This document shows positions 1-8,040 of a stretch of 31,186 nt of DNA, one piece after another. The stretch is taken from assembly GCA_023380955.1 (NCBI GenBank), contig JAMCTB010000023.1, forward strand, positions 1 through 31,186, read 5' to 3'. Made by a program: the position numbers and the translations under genes. The notes beneath the pieces were generated by a model. The model made no database searches. It was not told the origin of the DNA and saw nothing but the letters and a program-made list of their open reading frames with translations. This stretch comes from Chloroflexota bacterium (GTDB taxonomy: Bacteria > Chloroflexota > UBA6077). How positions within the stretch are numbered: the first letter of the stretch is position 1; the number at the start of each line of letters is the position of its first letter.

Positions 1-32
1 CGGATGCAAAAGCAACCTCGTAGCGGCTAGGC

Positions 33-75
33 GACGACAGGCCCGGCCGGTGCAGGACCGGCCGGGCCTGTCGTC
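33..75 (-). terminator. Strong hairpin downstream of pyrE
   Basis: A perfect 19-bp inverted repeat (33-51 with 57-75, five-base loop) begins about 10 bases beyond the pyrE stop codon. Its position and strength fit a transcription terminator. No T-run follows directly on the minus strand, so it may act as a 3'-end stabiliser rather than a classical intrinsic terminator. Confidence 0.65.
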
Positions 76-85
76 CTCTCGGTGG

Positions 86-685
86 TTACCTGGCGCCGGG
101 CGCGGCTTCCAGGGGAATCTTCCCGGCCTTGCAGATGGGACAGCCGCCGGGCTCGTAGGTCTCGTGCTCCACCAAGCAGAAGGAAGGATACTTGAAGGTG
201 ACGTTGCCCCGATTCCAGATGGCGGCCACCCCAACCACCTCGCCGCCCTCCCTCTCCACGGCTTCTATCACCCTCATCGCCGACCCTCCGGTGTCCAGCA
301 CGTCCTCCACCACCAACACCCGCCTACCGGCGATCATGTCCACCACCGACGGCCGGAAGTAGCGGTTCTCCCGCTCTCCCTCGGCGTAGACGGCAATGGC
401 CTTGGGCTCCAGGTAGTAGGCCACGAAGGGCGCCATCATCGCTCCACCCATGGAGGGACCCGTCACAACCTGGATCTTATCGGCGAAGTAGTGCTTTGCG
501 ATACGGTAGCAGAGCTTGCTGGACACATCGACGTTGGCCAGAACCCGATCCTTCTCCACGTAGACCGAGCCATGCAGTCCCGAGGAGTACTTGTAATGGC
601 CTCCCTCAAACAGTGCCCCAGTGCTTGCGATCAGCCGATGGACCTGCTCCCTCTCCTCCACCTCAACACCTCCAGCGAGAGTCAC
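86..685 (-). CDS. pyrE: Orotate phosphoribosyltransferase (PyrE-type)
   Basis: Probable orotate phosphoribosyltransferase, which joins orotate to PRPP to make OMP in cytoplasmic pyrimidine synthesis. The 199-residue product (from the GTG at 685) has a type I PRTase fold: a TGPSMGG loop near residue 75 and the PRPP-binding motif VLVVEDVLDTGGS near 123-135. The C-terminal tail carries CPIC near 182-185, as in many bacterial and archaeal PyrE proteins of this branch. An ATG at 781 would add 32 residues that do not look like PRTase sequence. The GTG at 685 is preferred because a TATACT -10 box lies six bases upstream, giving a leaderless mRNA. The flexible catalytic loop (around RENRYFRP) is not a textbook match, so another PRTase specificity is possible. 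No other pyrimidine gene is adjacent. Confidence 0.8.
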   Translation of the reverse strand: MTLAGGVEVEEREQVHRLIASTGALFEGGHYKYSSGLHGSVYVEKDRVLANVDVSSKLCYRIAKHYFADKIQVVTGPSMGGAMMAPFVAYYLEPKAIAVYAEGERENRYFRPSVVDMIAGRRVLVVEDVLDTGGSAMRVIEAVEREGGEVVGVAAIWNRGNVTFKYPSFCLVEHETYEPGGCPICKAGKIPLEAAPGAR

Positions 686-691
686 CCCGCT

Positions 692-697
692 AGTATA
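692..697 (-). promoter_or_regulatory. -10 box of a leaderless pyrE promoter
   Basis: TATACT read on the minus strand (697 to 692) lies six bases before the GTG at 685. This puts the expected transcription start on the start codon itself. No Shine-Dalgarno sequence precedes the GTG. The -35 region is poor. Confidence 0.5.
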
Positions 698-795
698 CAA
701 CGATACCCGTGGACTTCCATCAGGCAGCTTTCCACGGTTGCGCCTGAACCCGATCTCAATCCCGAGGGGAGGTCGCGACATCGGCGCCGCAACGG

Positions 796-1032
796 CTATC
801 GCCGGCCCAGAGCCACCACCCTTGGCCGTAGGACAAAGGTCCGCTTGTTCTCCTGCCTAGCCTGCTCCCACTGCTCCTTCAGTTCCGGCTCCCGGGTGTA
901 GAACTCAGAGCCGCAGTTGATGCAGTACATCACCCAATCGAGGCCGATGGAGTCCCACTTTGCCAGTTTGCCACCACACCTCTCGCACTGCACGGTGATC
1001 ACCGTCGAACCCTCCGACACGTTTACTTGCAC
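796..1032 (-). CDS. Small zinc-ribbon protein of unknown function
   Basis: A short soluble protein of about 78 residues with two CxxC knuckles, CERC (residues 16-19) and CINC (37-40), separated by 17 residues. This is a typical zinc-ribbon arrangement. The rest is charged and probably helical (KEQWEQARQENKR). I do not recognise a named family; a nucleic-acid or protein-binding role is only a guess. The start is uncertain: GTG codons at 1032, 1020 and 1002 are all in frame and none has a good ribosome site. The same frame stays open upstream to 1305, but that stretch is low-complexity and Pro/Ser/Arg-rich, like a shadow. It lies 110 bases upstream of pyrE on the same strand, but the pyrE promoter in the gap argues for separate transcription. 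Confidence 0.6.
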   Translation of the reverse strand: MQVNVSEGSTVITVQCERCGGKLAKWDSIGLDWVMYCINCGSEFYTREPELKEQWEQARQENKRTFVLRPRVVALGRR

Positions 1033-1319
1033 TAATCCTATCCAGATCCAACGGCAAGCAGGCCAAGGCTGCGATGGGAAGCGGCTACGTTGGAGTCGTT
1101 GCTTTGATGCCGCTCCCTGCTGCTGCCCCATCGCAGGAAATCCGGTCGCTTCCGTGGTGGGATCGCTGGGGAAAGCCACTGGCAATAACCGGGTGGTAGA
1201 TGTGCAAATTCCAGGCCAGTGCACCGGATCGAGCGAGCACCGCGGAGAGGGGGAGAAACGGGGAGGCGGGGACGCAGAGTCGTGCAGAGGTGGGGAAGCC
1301 GGCATTCGGTACCCGGCAC
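1033..1319. other. Intergenic gap, nothing recognised
   Basis: About 290 bases between the zinc-ribbon gene and the end of the hybrid kinase. Open frames here lack a start with a ribosome site and have shadow-like composition. I see no RNA gene, operator or terminator I can support. Confidence 0.5.
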
Positions 1320-3668
1320 TCAGGGGGTGCGGTCCAGCTCCTCCCGCACCGCTCGCGCAAGGGTCTGCAGCGTCACGGGTTTCGATAGGTAGGCACCAAC
1401 CCCCTGCGCCTGGGCCTCGCGCACCCGGGCGGATTCCGCGAGACCCGACAGGAGGATTGCCCGCTGGCCGGGGTGGATCTCTCGTATGCGGCGGTAGGTT
1501 TCCGCCCCGTCGATGCCCGGCGGCATGACCATGTCCAGGATCAGGAGATCCACCGGCCGCTCCCCGACCTGGGCGACCGCCTCTTCTCCGCCTGCCGCGA
1601 CCGCCACCCGGTATCCCAGCTTCCCCAGCAGCCGGCTCACCAGCTCCCGCTCAAGAGGGTCGTCGTCCACCACCATGAGGGTCTCGGTTCCGCCCTTCAC
1701 GGGATCGCCGGGGGTTTCATCTCCGGCTTCCCTGGAAATGGGCAGGTAGACGCTGAAGGTAGTGCCCTTGCCCACCTCGCTCTCCAGGTCCAGGCAACCC
1801 CGGTGGTCCTCCACTATCGCCTGAACCACGCTTAACCCCAAACCCGAGCCGCGATGCCGGTCGGTTCGCTTGGTGGTGAAGAAGGCGTCGAAGATCCTAT
1901 CCCGGATCTCGGCGGGAATACCGCAGCCGGTATCGCCGATAGTGAGGCGGACGTACTCGCCGGCCTCGATCCGGTTGTAGTGGCCGTAGGGTTGGTCCAG
2001 GTTGGGGTTCTCGGTCTTCAGGGTGACTACCCCCACTTCTTGCATGGCCTCCCGAGCATTGGAAAGCAGGTTGGAGATCACCCTCATCAACTGGGCCGGG
2101 GCCCCGGCTACCGGCAGGAGATCGGGATCCAGATCCAGCTCCACCGCCAGTGTGTCGGGCCGATCCTCCATCTGCATCACAGCCTGCTGCACCAACCGGT
2201 TGAGGTCGGCGGGCTGTTGGGCGATGTGTCCCCGCCTGCCCAGGGCCAGCAGGTCCCGATTGATTTCGGCCATCCGGCCGGCGGCTTCCATCATAACGTC
2301 GCAGCACTGCGAGGCAGAGTGCCCTGGCGGCAGCTCCATCTTTATCAGCTCCGGATAGGCCAGTAGCGGAGATAGCAGGTTGTTGAAATCGTGTGCCACC
2401 TGCCCCGCTATTCGCCCGGCCGTTTCCAGCCGATGGGCCCGCAGAAGCCGCTCCTCCATCTGCTTCCGTTCGGTGACGTCCCTGGCTACGGTCACCACAC
2501 CGACCACTTCTCCGGTCTCCGATCGAAGGGGCACTTTGCGCACGTGGCAGACCCTGGCATCGTCCTCCTCCTCGTAGTCCAGTACCGTGCCGGAACTCAG
2601 CACCCGGGAGTCCTCCTCCATTACCCGCGGGCCCTTCACCGGCCCATGCAGCTGCAGAGCCGTTTTCCCCTGGATCTCTTCCTTGGGCCGGCCCAGCCTC
2701 CGGGCCATCTCCGAGTTCACCAACAGGTAGCGCCCCTGAGCGTCCTTGACGTGGATGACGTCGTCCACCGCCTCGACCAGGGTCCGGTACAGTGTCTCGC
2801 ACTGGCGCAGCGCCTCCTCGGCCGAATAGCCATGGATCTCTTCCGCGCCTCGGTTCCGGAAGAGCACCTTCCCGCTGCCGTCGGCGCAGATGATGGCATC
2901 CTTCGTCGTCTGCGCGACGGAGCGCAAGGTGATGCCCCGGTACACCAGGTAATAGGAGAGGACTTTGAAGAGATGGCCCACAGAGTCCATTATCCCGTGA
3001 GGATCGGAGTCCAGGGTGAGACTCAACTCGGAAAGGATCGTGGCCACCATGGCACCGGTCAGCAGGAGATAGGCCGAGAGATCGACCTGGTGCCGCCGAG
3101 ACCGTAGTCGTAGCAGGGCAACGAGTACCGTAAGGACGATGAGGTACTCGCCGGCAATCTCGAAGGGAGTCAGCCCCTTGCCCCCGACGAACCAGATGTG
3201 AAAGGCTTGCACCCACAGTATGCAGGCCAGCAGACCTCCGGTAACGACGGCGTACAGCGAGAGGACGACGGGCCGCGGGAACTCCCGCCGGAGAAAGAAA
3301 GTGGCCAGCAGGAGGGATACCGCCTCGACGAACCGTCCGGCTATCCAGAGCTGAGTGGGGACGTTCAGGTCGTAGGCCGGGTACTCGCCCATACCCTGGT
3401 AGGTCAGCAGGTGGGCGAAGTCGAGAAGAGCAGCGAAGGGGAGAGTATTGCCAAGGAACAGCGAGAAGCCGTTGCTCGAGTCGCTGGGAGCCCTCGTCGC
3501 CAGAGCCCAAATGGAGACGGCGACTGCGATGCCGAATCCTTCGACCGCGGCATGAAACAGAGGGTAACCATGGGTTGCCGCAATATGGAGGGCGAGGCCC
3601 GCGAGGAGGGCGGCCGCCAGCGCTGTGGTCCCCCAGACCCGGCAGCCGAGTTGCTCAACAGTTCTCAC
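1320..3668 (-). CDS. MASE3-PAS hybrid sensor histidine kinase with C-terminal receiver
   Basis: Membrane hybrid histidine kinase of 782 residues. Residues about 10-245 form a multi-helix MASE3 sensor, recognised by LLDFAHLLTYQGM, the TQLWIAGRFVEAVSLL stretch, GLTPFEIAGEYLIVLTVL and GHLFKVLSYYLVYRGI. Then come a shortened PAS segment (about 250-290), a full PAS (about 293-403), HisKA with phospho-His426 in HDFNN, a HATPase domain (NLLSNAREAM, GDTGCGIP, GSGLGLS) and a receiver (about 664-780) with acceptor Asp712 and Lys in YLSKPV. I chose GTG 3668 because GAGGGG sits five bases upstream; an ATG at 3749 is in frame but the extra 27 residues look non-coding. The HDFNN H-box is typical of PAS-hybrid kinases that phosphorylate their own receiver. 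No output regulator is adjacent. An MCP gene lies upstream on the same strand; the ligand is unknown. Confidence 0.9.
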   Translation of the reverse strand: MRTVEQLGCRVWGTTALAAALLAGLALHIAATHGYPLFHAAVEGFGIAVAVSIWALATRAPSDSSNGFSLFLGNTLPFAALLDFAHLLTYQGMGEYPAYDLNVPTQLWIAGRFVEAVSLLLATFFLRREFPRPVVLSLYAVVTGGLLACILWVQAFHIWFVGGKGLTPFEIAGEYLIVLTVLVALLRLRSRRHQVDLSAYLLLTGAMVATILSELSLTLDSDPHGIMDSVGHLFKVLSYYLVYRGITLRSVAQTTKDAIICADGSGKVLFRNRGAEEIHGYSAEEALRQCETLYRTLVEAVDDVIHVKDAQGRYLLVNSEMARRLGRPKEEIQGKTALQLHGPVKGPRVMEEDSRVLSSGTVLDYEEEDDARVCHVRKVPLRSETGEVVGVVTVARDVTERKQMEERLLRAHRLETAGRIAGQVAHDFNNLLSPLLAYPELIKMELPPGHSASQCCDVMMEAAGRMAEINRDLLALGRRGHIAQQPADLNRLVQQAVMQMEDRPDTLAVELDLDPDLLPVAGAPAQLMRVISNLLSNAREAMQEVGVVTLKTENPNLDQPYGHYNRIEAGEYVRLTIGDTGCGIPAEIRDRIFDAFFTTKRTDRHRGSGLGLSVVQAIVEDHRGCLDLESEVGKGTTFSVYLPISREAGDETPGDPVKGGTETLMVVDDDPLERELVSRLLGKLGYRVAVAAGGEEAVAQVGERPVDLLILDMVMPPGIDGAETYRRIREIHPGQRAILLSGLAESARVREAQAQGVGAYLSKPVTLQTLARAVREELDRTP

Positions 3669-3673
3669 AATTG

Positions 3674-3679
3674 CCCCTC
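3674..3679 (-). promoter_or_regulatory. Ribosome binding site deciding the hybrid-kinase start
   Basis: GAGGGG on the minus strand, five bases before the GTG at 3668. It selects this start over the in-frame ATG at 3749. Confidence 0.6.
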
Positions 3680-3875
3680 GGTGATCTGTGGCGATCGTAA
3701 AGCACTCCCCCTTCCCCTCAGGCCGTCCAGCAGGTGGGCTCCAACCCACAGATCGGGTGCCGGCGGTGGAGAAATGGCCATCAGGGGGAAAAGTTGGAGA
3801 CCAGCGGCCTGGCTCTCAGGCTCGTCTTGGGAGATGGGCGGAAGCATACCAGTTGTGGAGAAGCGAACTGGCCAC

Positions 3876-3908
3876 GGAGGAGGCGGCAGGGGTGTTGCCG
3901 CCTCCTCC
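3876..3908 (-). terminator. 13-bp hairpin after the MCP gene
   Basis: A perfect 13-bp inverted repeat (3876-3888 with 3896-3908, seven-base loop) lies about 50 bases beyond the MCP stop codon. It is GC-rich, without a clear T-run. It probably separates the MCP transcript from the downstream hybrid kinase. Nothing else is recognisable in the 3669-3960 gap. Confidence 0.5.
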
Positions 3909-3960
3909 GCGCCGTAGCAGCAGCTCCTCCGACGGCCACGCGTCGTGAAGCCGCTGGGAA

Positions 3961-6042
3961 CTATCCCGCTGCCACGGACCTGAGCTTGGGCTGCTTGGGG
4001 GCCCCATCCGCCGCCCAATCGTCACTGCGGCGCTTCATGATCACCCGGGCCTCCTCCCCCAGCTTAAACTGAGCCACGACGGCTTGAAGCTCCTCGGCCA
4101 TCTGCGCCAGCTCCTCGGCCTGGGCCACCATCTCCTCCGCCTGGCCGTTCATCTCCTCGGTGGAGGCGCTCACCTCCTCCGCGGCGGCGCTGGTCTCCTG
4201 GCTGACCGCGGCGATCTTGTCGACAGACCCACCTACCACCTGGCCGGAGGCGGCCATCTCCTGGGTGGCGGCGGTGGACTCCTCCACGACCGCCGAGATG
4301 GAGTCCATGAGATCGACCACCTGCCGAGAGGCAGCCTCCATCTCCTGGACGGCAGAGGCGATGTGAGTCATCTGGCTCGCGGACTCCTGGACCGAGGAGA
4401 GGATGTTCTTGAGGGCATCACCGGCTTCCTCCGCCAGTCGAGCGCCCGCCTCCACCTCCTGCGTACCCTGAGCCATCGCCTCCACGGCTTCCTGAGTTCC
4501 CCCCTGGACCTGAGCGATCAGGTCGGCGATCTCCTTGGTGGAGCGGCTGCTTCTCTCGGCCAGCTTCCTCACCTCGTCGGCGACGACCGCGAATCCCCGG
4601 CCGTGCTCCCCCGCCCTCGCTGCCTCGATGGCGGCGTTGAGGGCCAGCAGGTTGGTCTGCTCGGCGATGTCGTCGATGGCCTCCACGATGGAGCCGATCT
4701 GCTCCGAGTAGTTGCTCAACTCCCGGATCTTGGCTGCCGCGCTGGAGGTGGTGGCCTTGATCGCCGCCATGCCCTGGGCGGTCTTGTGGACCGATTCGGC
4801 CCCCGAAGAGGCAGCCCGGTGGGTTCCCTCAGCAGCCGTCGAGACCTCGTTGGAGGCACTGGCCACACGGGAGATGGAGCTACCCAACTGGGCGACGGAC
4901 GCCGAGGCCTTTTCCACGGACTTGGCCTGATCCTGGGCCCCCCTGGCGATCTGGTCGATGGCACGGGACAACTGGCCCATCGAGGAGGAGGTCTCCTGGG
5001 TGGCCGAGGCCTGCTCTTGGCTCCCGCGGGCGACCTGCTGGATGGTGGTGGCTATCTGCTGAGTGGCGGAACTCGTTTGCTCGGAGGCCGCCGACAACTG
5101 CTGGCTGGCCTCGGTGAGGGACTGGGCCGAGGCGGAGACGCTTCCCACCATCTCCCGCAGATTGGCGATCATCCGCTCGAAGGCGATGCCCAGGGCGTCC
5201 CTGTTGGATCGAGGGGCCACCTGCTGGGTAAGGTTGCCCCGGGACACTGCTTCAGCCACCTCGGCCATACCCCGGACGTACTGGATCATGTTGCGGAAGG
5301 AATCGGCCATCTGGCCGATCTCGTCACCAGACTTGACCTTGATCTCCTGCTCGACGTCCCCCTGAGCCAGCCCGTCGGCCGCCTTGGCCATGGCCCTGAC
5401 CCCGTTGGCGATAGCTCCCGAGAGGAAGAAGGCGATCCCGAAGCCGACCAGAACCGCCAGAACCACCAGGCCCACCATCTGCACGCGGGCACCTTCGTAC
5501 GTGGCGACGCCATGGCTCTCCGAATCGTCGGCCTCTTTCACGTTCATTTCGATCAGCTTGTCCAGGGCGTCCGCCACCGGCACCAGCTTATCCCGCGCTG
5601 CCCCTTGGAAGAGGGTCAGCGCCTCTTGGTCCTTGCCCTCTTTCTTGAGTTGGAGAACCGTGTCCCGGTCCGCCTTGTAGGCGGACCACGCCGTGTTGAA
5701 CTTTGATACCATCTCCTTCTCGGCTGGGAGCAGCTTCGCCTTGCCGTACTTGTCCATGTTCTCCAGCATGGTCTTGTCGTAGGCGGCGATCTTGCTCTCC
5801 GCTTCGGCTATCTTTGCCTTGTCCTGGGCCACCAGGGCCTCCAGGATGTTGACCCTCATCCGGTGAAGGCTTTCGGCGGCGTTGTCCATCTCTTCGATGG
5901 GCAGCAGGCTGTCCTCGTACATGGAGGTCATCAGCCCGCTAACCATCCCGAGGTTGGAAAGGCTGATCGCGCCGACTACGGCCATCAACACCAGGACGGC
6001 GGCGAAGCCCAACAGCATCTTGGCTCGCACGGAAAACCTCAT
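3961..6042 (-). CDS. Methyl-accepting chemotaxis protein
   Basis: Transmembrane chemoreceptor of 693 residues. TM1 is about 8-28; a helical extracytoplasmic domain of the four-helix-bundle type spans about 30-186; TM2 is about 187-209. A HAMP domain follows (about 210-263) and a second HAMP-like segment (about 260-305). The rest is a long antiparallel coiled-coil signalling domain. Its conserved hairpin tip, [18 protein letters not shown] followed by [18 protein letters not shown], contacts CheA and CheW. The Gln/Glu-rich flanks (for example [12 protein letters not shown]) look like methylation regions. The ATG at 6042 has GGGGAGGAA nine bases upstream. The ligand cannot be deduced. There is no CheA, CheW, CheR or CheB in the window, so it must work with a signalling core encoded elsewhere. 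It ends in a basic tail without a CheR-docking pentapeptide. Confidence 0.95.
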   Translation of the reverse strand: MRFSVRAKMLLGFAAVLVLMAVVGAISLSNLGMVSGLMTSMYEDSLLPIEEMDNAAESLHRMRVNILEALVAQDKAKIAEAESKIAAYDKTMLENMDKYGKAKLLPAEKEMVSKFNTAWSAYKADRDTVLQLKKEGKDQEALTLFQGAARDKLVPVADALDKLIEMNVKEADDSESHGVATYEGARVQMVGLVVLAVLVGFGIAFFLSGAIANGVRAMAKAADGLAQGDVEQEIKVKSGDEIGQMADSFRNMIQYVRGMAEVAEAVSRGNLTQQVAPRSNRDALGIAFERMIANLREMVGSVSASAQSLTEASQQLSAASEQTSSATQQIATTIQQVARGSQEQASATQETSSSMGQLSRAIDQIARGAQDQAKSVEKASASVAQLGSSISRVASASNEVSTAAEGTHRAASSGAESVHKTAQGMAAIKATTSSAAAKIRELSNYSEQIGSIVEAIDDIAEQTNLLALNAAIEAARAGEHGRGFAVVADEVRKLAERSSRSTKEIADLIAQVQGGTQEAVEAMAQGTQEVEAGARLAEEAGDALKNILSSVQESASQMTHIASAVQEMEAASRQVVDLMDSISAVVEESTAATQEMAASGQVVGGSVDKIAAVSQETSAAAEEVSASTEEMNGQAEEMVAQAEELAQMAEELQAVVAQFKLGEEARVIMKRRSDDWAADGAPKQPKLRSVAAG

Positions 6043-6185
6043 TGGTATCAGTTCCTCCCCATCTTAATTACTGCGTCCGAGTTGGGGTTCCCAAAACGGA
6101 CCCCGGGGGCCCGGGCACAGTAATACACCATCGGCACCCCAACCACCGGATCGTAGAGAAAAGGGCCTCTCCCACATTAACAATC

Positions 6186-6214
6186 GGTAATGACTATCAT
6201 TAACAACTGTTAAT
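6186..6214. promoter_or_regulatory. Overlapping double-palindrome operator, Fur-box-like
   Basis: An AT-rich island in a GC-rich region holds two overlapping perfect inverted repeats: TAATGA-CTA-TCATTA (6188-6202) and ATTAACA-AC-TGTTAAT (6199-6214). The segment 6186-6204 matches the classical 19-base Fur box at 15 positions by hand alignment. A further TTAACA lies at 6177-6182. It sits in the 306-base divergent gap between the MCP gene and the orphan response regulator, about 40 bases upstream of the latter's -10 box. It could be the target of a Fur-family repressor, of the regulator itself, or both. Confidence 0.55.
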
Positions 6215-6247
6215 CTTCCTTTCAGAAGCCGCCCGTACGCCCGCTCC

Positions 6248-6258
6248 GCTGCTATAAT
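6248..6258 (+). promoter_or_regulatory. Extended -10 promoter of the orphan response regulator
   Basis: GCTGCTATAAT contains a perfect TATAAT (6253-6258) preceded by TGC, an extended -10 element. No good -35 box lies at the right distance. The same 11 bases occur in front of phoB (16025-16035). Confidence 0.6.
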
Positions 6259-6348
6259 GGTCTGCTTCGGCCTCTCCGAGAGCTCCGGCAGCTCCCCGCT
6301 GCAACCACGTCACCCCGTCTCTGGTAGAAGGGAATCAAGGGAGCCAAG

Positions 6349-7059
6349 GTGACCAAGATCCTAGTGGTGGACGACCAGCCTCTGCTGTTAGACACCCTCC
6401 GCCGAGTCCTTGGCACAGTCGGCTTCGAGGTGCAGACCGCCGACGACGGCGAATCCGCCCTGAGGCTGGCGCGAGAAGAGCGCCCCGATCTGATCCTCCT
6501 GGACGTCGTACTACCGACGATCAGCGGGCTGGAGGTATGCCGCATCTTGAGGAAGGACAGCTCGGTGCCGATCTTGATGCTCACCGCCATGGACAAGGAA
6601 GTGGACAAGGTGGTCGGGCTGGAGATGGGGGCAGACGACTACCTGACCAAGCCTTTCAGCGTGCGAGAGCTGCTGGCGCGGGTGAAGGCACTGCTCCGGC
6701 GGGTCGAATGGGGACAACCGCTGGAGGAAACGGCGGTCTCCGCCGAGCCGGTGGTGGTCAGCCGATTGAGAGAGAACGGCGTGGAGGTAGACCTGGTCTC
6801 ACGTAGGACCGTCCGCACGGGTGTCCCCGTCGACCTGAAACCGAAGGAGTTCGACCTGCTGGCTTTCCTGATGCACCATCGGGGGCAAGCCTTCCCCCCT
6901 GGACAGCTGCTGACGGAGGTGTGGGGGTACCAGGACACCTCCGATACCCGGACGGTGGTCGTCCACATCCGGCGGCTCAGGGAGAAGCTGGAGAACGATC
7001 CCTCCCAACCGAAGCTGATCCAGACGGTGAGGGGCGTGGGGTATCGCTTCTGGCAGTAG
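6349..7059 (+). CDS. OmpR/PhoB-family response regulator (orphan)
   Basis: Two-domain DNA-binding response regulator of 236 residues. The receiver (about 1-120) has VVDD near the N-terminus, the acceptor Asp in LILLDVVLP and the conserved Lys in [10 protein letters not shown] linker leads to an OmpR-type winged helix (about 140-235) with [38 protein letters not shown] and the terminal VRGVGYRFW. It starts at GTG 6349 after a weak GGGAG. It is clearly paralogous to PhoB at 16058 in both domains. No histidine kinase gene adjoins it, and its neighbour LysR runs the opposite way. Its partner could be PhoR by cross-talk, the hybrid kinase at 1320 or a distant kinase. The stop codon TAG lies inside a dispersed palindrome. 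Confidence 0.92.
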   Translation: MTKILVVDDQPLLLDTLRRVLGTVGFEVQTADDGESALRLAREERPDLILLDVVLPTISGLEVCRILRKDSSVPILMLTAMDKEVDKVVGLEMGADDYLTKPFSVRELLARVKALLRRVEWGQPLEETAVSAEPVVVSRLRENGVEVDLVSRRTVRTGVPVDLKPKEFDLLAFLMHHRGQAFPPGQLLTEVWGYQDTSDTRTVVVHIRRLREKLENDPSQPKLIQTVRGVGYRFWQ

Positions 7060-7107
7060 AGACGCGACACGTCGCGTCTGCACCACCATGGTGTGCCGCG
7101 TCTCTAC
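7056..7107. repeat. Compound palindromic repeat (GTAGAGACGCG family), between convergent genes
   Basis: The outer arms GTAGAGACGCG (7056-7066) and CGCGTCTCTAC (7097-7107) are perfectly complementary. Inside lie a GACGCGAC/GTCGCGTC hairpin and a CACCATGGTG palindrome, giving a cruciform-like shape. The left arm contains the TAG stop of the response regulator. The right arm contains, in reverse, the TAG stop of the LysR gene. It probably also ends both transcripts. Related copies are at 16747 and 28150. Confidence 0.8.
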
Positions 7108-7991
7108 CCTTTGAAGGAGCCCTGCAGCAGCTCCAGAAAGGCCGACAGGACCGGCGACAGATGCTTGTCCCGGTGCAGCAGGGTCAGGAAGGGTCGGGTC
7201 AGCCGGAGTCCACGCACCTGCACAGCCTTGAGGGCGCCGTACTGGAGCTCCAGGTCCACCGTGGCCCGGGAGACGATGGCAACCCCCAGCCCCGCCCGAA
7301 CCGCCCGCTTGAGGGCCTCCGGGCTCCCCAGCTCGAGGGCCGGCTCCACCCGCACCCCCTGCTCCGCCAGCCGCCCCTGGACGATCTCCCGGGTGCCCGA
7401 GCCCGGCTCCCGCTCCAGGAAGGGCTCCTCCGGCAGATCCCCTACCGCCACCCACCCTCTCTCCGCCCATCGATGGCCGGGCGGGACGATCAGCACCAGC
7501 TCGTCGGTGTGGAAGGGTCGGGTCTCCAGCTCCGGATCGCTCACATCGGCCTCCACCAGCCCCAGGTCCAAGGTACCCCCCGCCACCTGCTCCGCGATCC
7601 GGTGGGTGGGCGCGATGTCCAGCACCAATCGCACCCCAGGGTGGGAGCGGCGGAAGGCGCCGAACAGCTCGGGAAGCAGGTAGTTGCCGATGGTCAGGCT
7701 GGCGCCCACCACCAGCTCACCGGAATCCAACCCCCGGAAAGCCGCCATGGTCCTGCGGGCGGCCTCAGCCTGGGTGAGGATGCGGGAGGCGTAGGCCAGC
7801 ATGGACTTCCCCTCCTGAGTGAGCAGCACCCTCCTGCCCAGCCGCTCGAAGAGTCGCACCCCCAGCTCCCTCTCCAGGGCCTTTACCTGCATGCTGACGG
7901 TTGACTGAGTGAGGAAGATGCTCTCGGCGGCCCTGCTGAACCCCCCCTCGGTGGCCACAGCGTGGAAAGAGCGCAGCTGCTCGAAGTTCAC
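7104..7991 (-). CDS. LysR-family transcriptional regulator
   Basis: LysR-type regulator of 295 residues. The N-terminal winged helix-turn-helix (about 1-60) contains FSRAAESIFLTQSTVSMQVKAL; the rest is a periplasmic-binding-protein-like effector domain (about 88-290). The start is GTG 7991, with AGGAGG just upstream. It is divergent from the small-protein/TauE/DUF1634 operon, the usual arrangement for a LysR protein that controls its neighbour. The AT-rich direct repeats at 8021-8038 sit where an activator of that operon would bind. TauE/SafE proteins export sulfite or sulfoacetate-type anions, so a sulfur-related effector is plausible but unproved. The effector domain also resembles CysB/CbbR-like members, which does not settle the ligand. 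Confidence 0.93.
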   Translation of the reverse strand: MNFEQLRSFHAVATEGGFSRAAESIFLTQSTVSMQVKALERELGVRLFERLGRRVLLTQEGKSMLAYASRILTQAEAARRTMAAFRGLDSGELVVGASLTIGNYLLPELFGAFRRSHPGVRLVLDIAPTHRIAEQVAGGTLDLGLVEADVSDPELETRPFHTDELVLIVPPGHRWAERGWVAVGDLPEEPFLEREPGSGTREIVQGRLAEQGVRVEPALELGSPEALKRAVRAGLGVAIVSRATVDLELQYGALKAVQVRGLRLTRPFLTLLHRDKHLSPVLSAFLELLQGSFKG

Positions 7992-8020
7992 CCCTCGCCT
8001 CCTATCGATTAGATGGATGG

Positions 8021-8040
8021 ATTATATCAATTATATCTGC
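8021..8040. promoter_or_regulatory. AT-rich direct repeats, probable LysR site and LysR promoter
   Basis: On the minus strand GATATAATT is followed at once by GATATAATC, giving two perfect TATAAT boxes (8035-8030 and 8026-8021) that could serve the LysR gene. On the plus strand the same bases lie just upstream of the -35 box at 8041, about -55 to -36 from the expected start. That is the usual place for a LysR activator. Confidence 0.5.

Noticed and set aside
1897..3510. A 537-codon frame overlapping the hybrid kinase on the same strand
   Set aside because: Low-complexity Arg/Gly/Pro-rich shadow; the alternative frame encodes MASE3, PAS, HisKA, HATPase and REC motifs.
4084..5706. A 540-codon open frame antisense to the MCP gene
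   Set aside because: It mirrors the MCP coding sequence in a GC-rich genome, is rich in Gly/His/Leu without any domain, and has no ribosome site. The MCP frame has unmistakable family motifs.
6176..6231. A Pho box upstream of the orphan regulator
   Set aside because: TTAACA-like words are present, but their spacing (23 and 10 bases) is out of phase with the strict 11-base period at the pst promoter. The inverted-repeat reading explains the sequence better.
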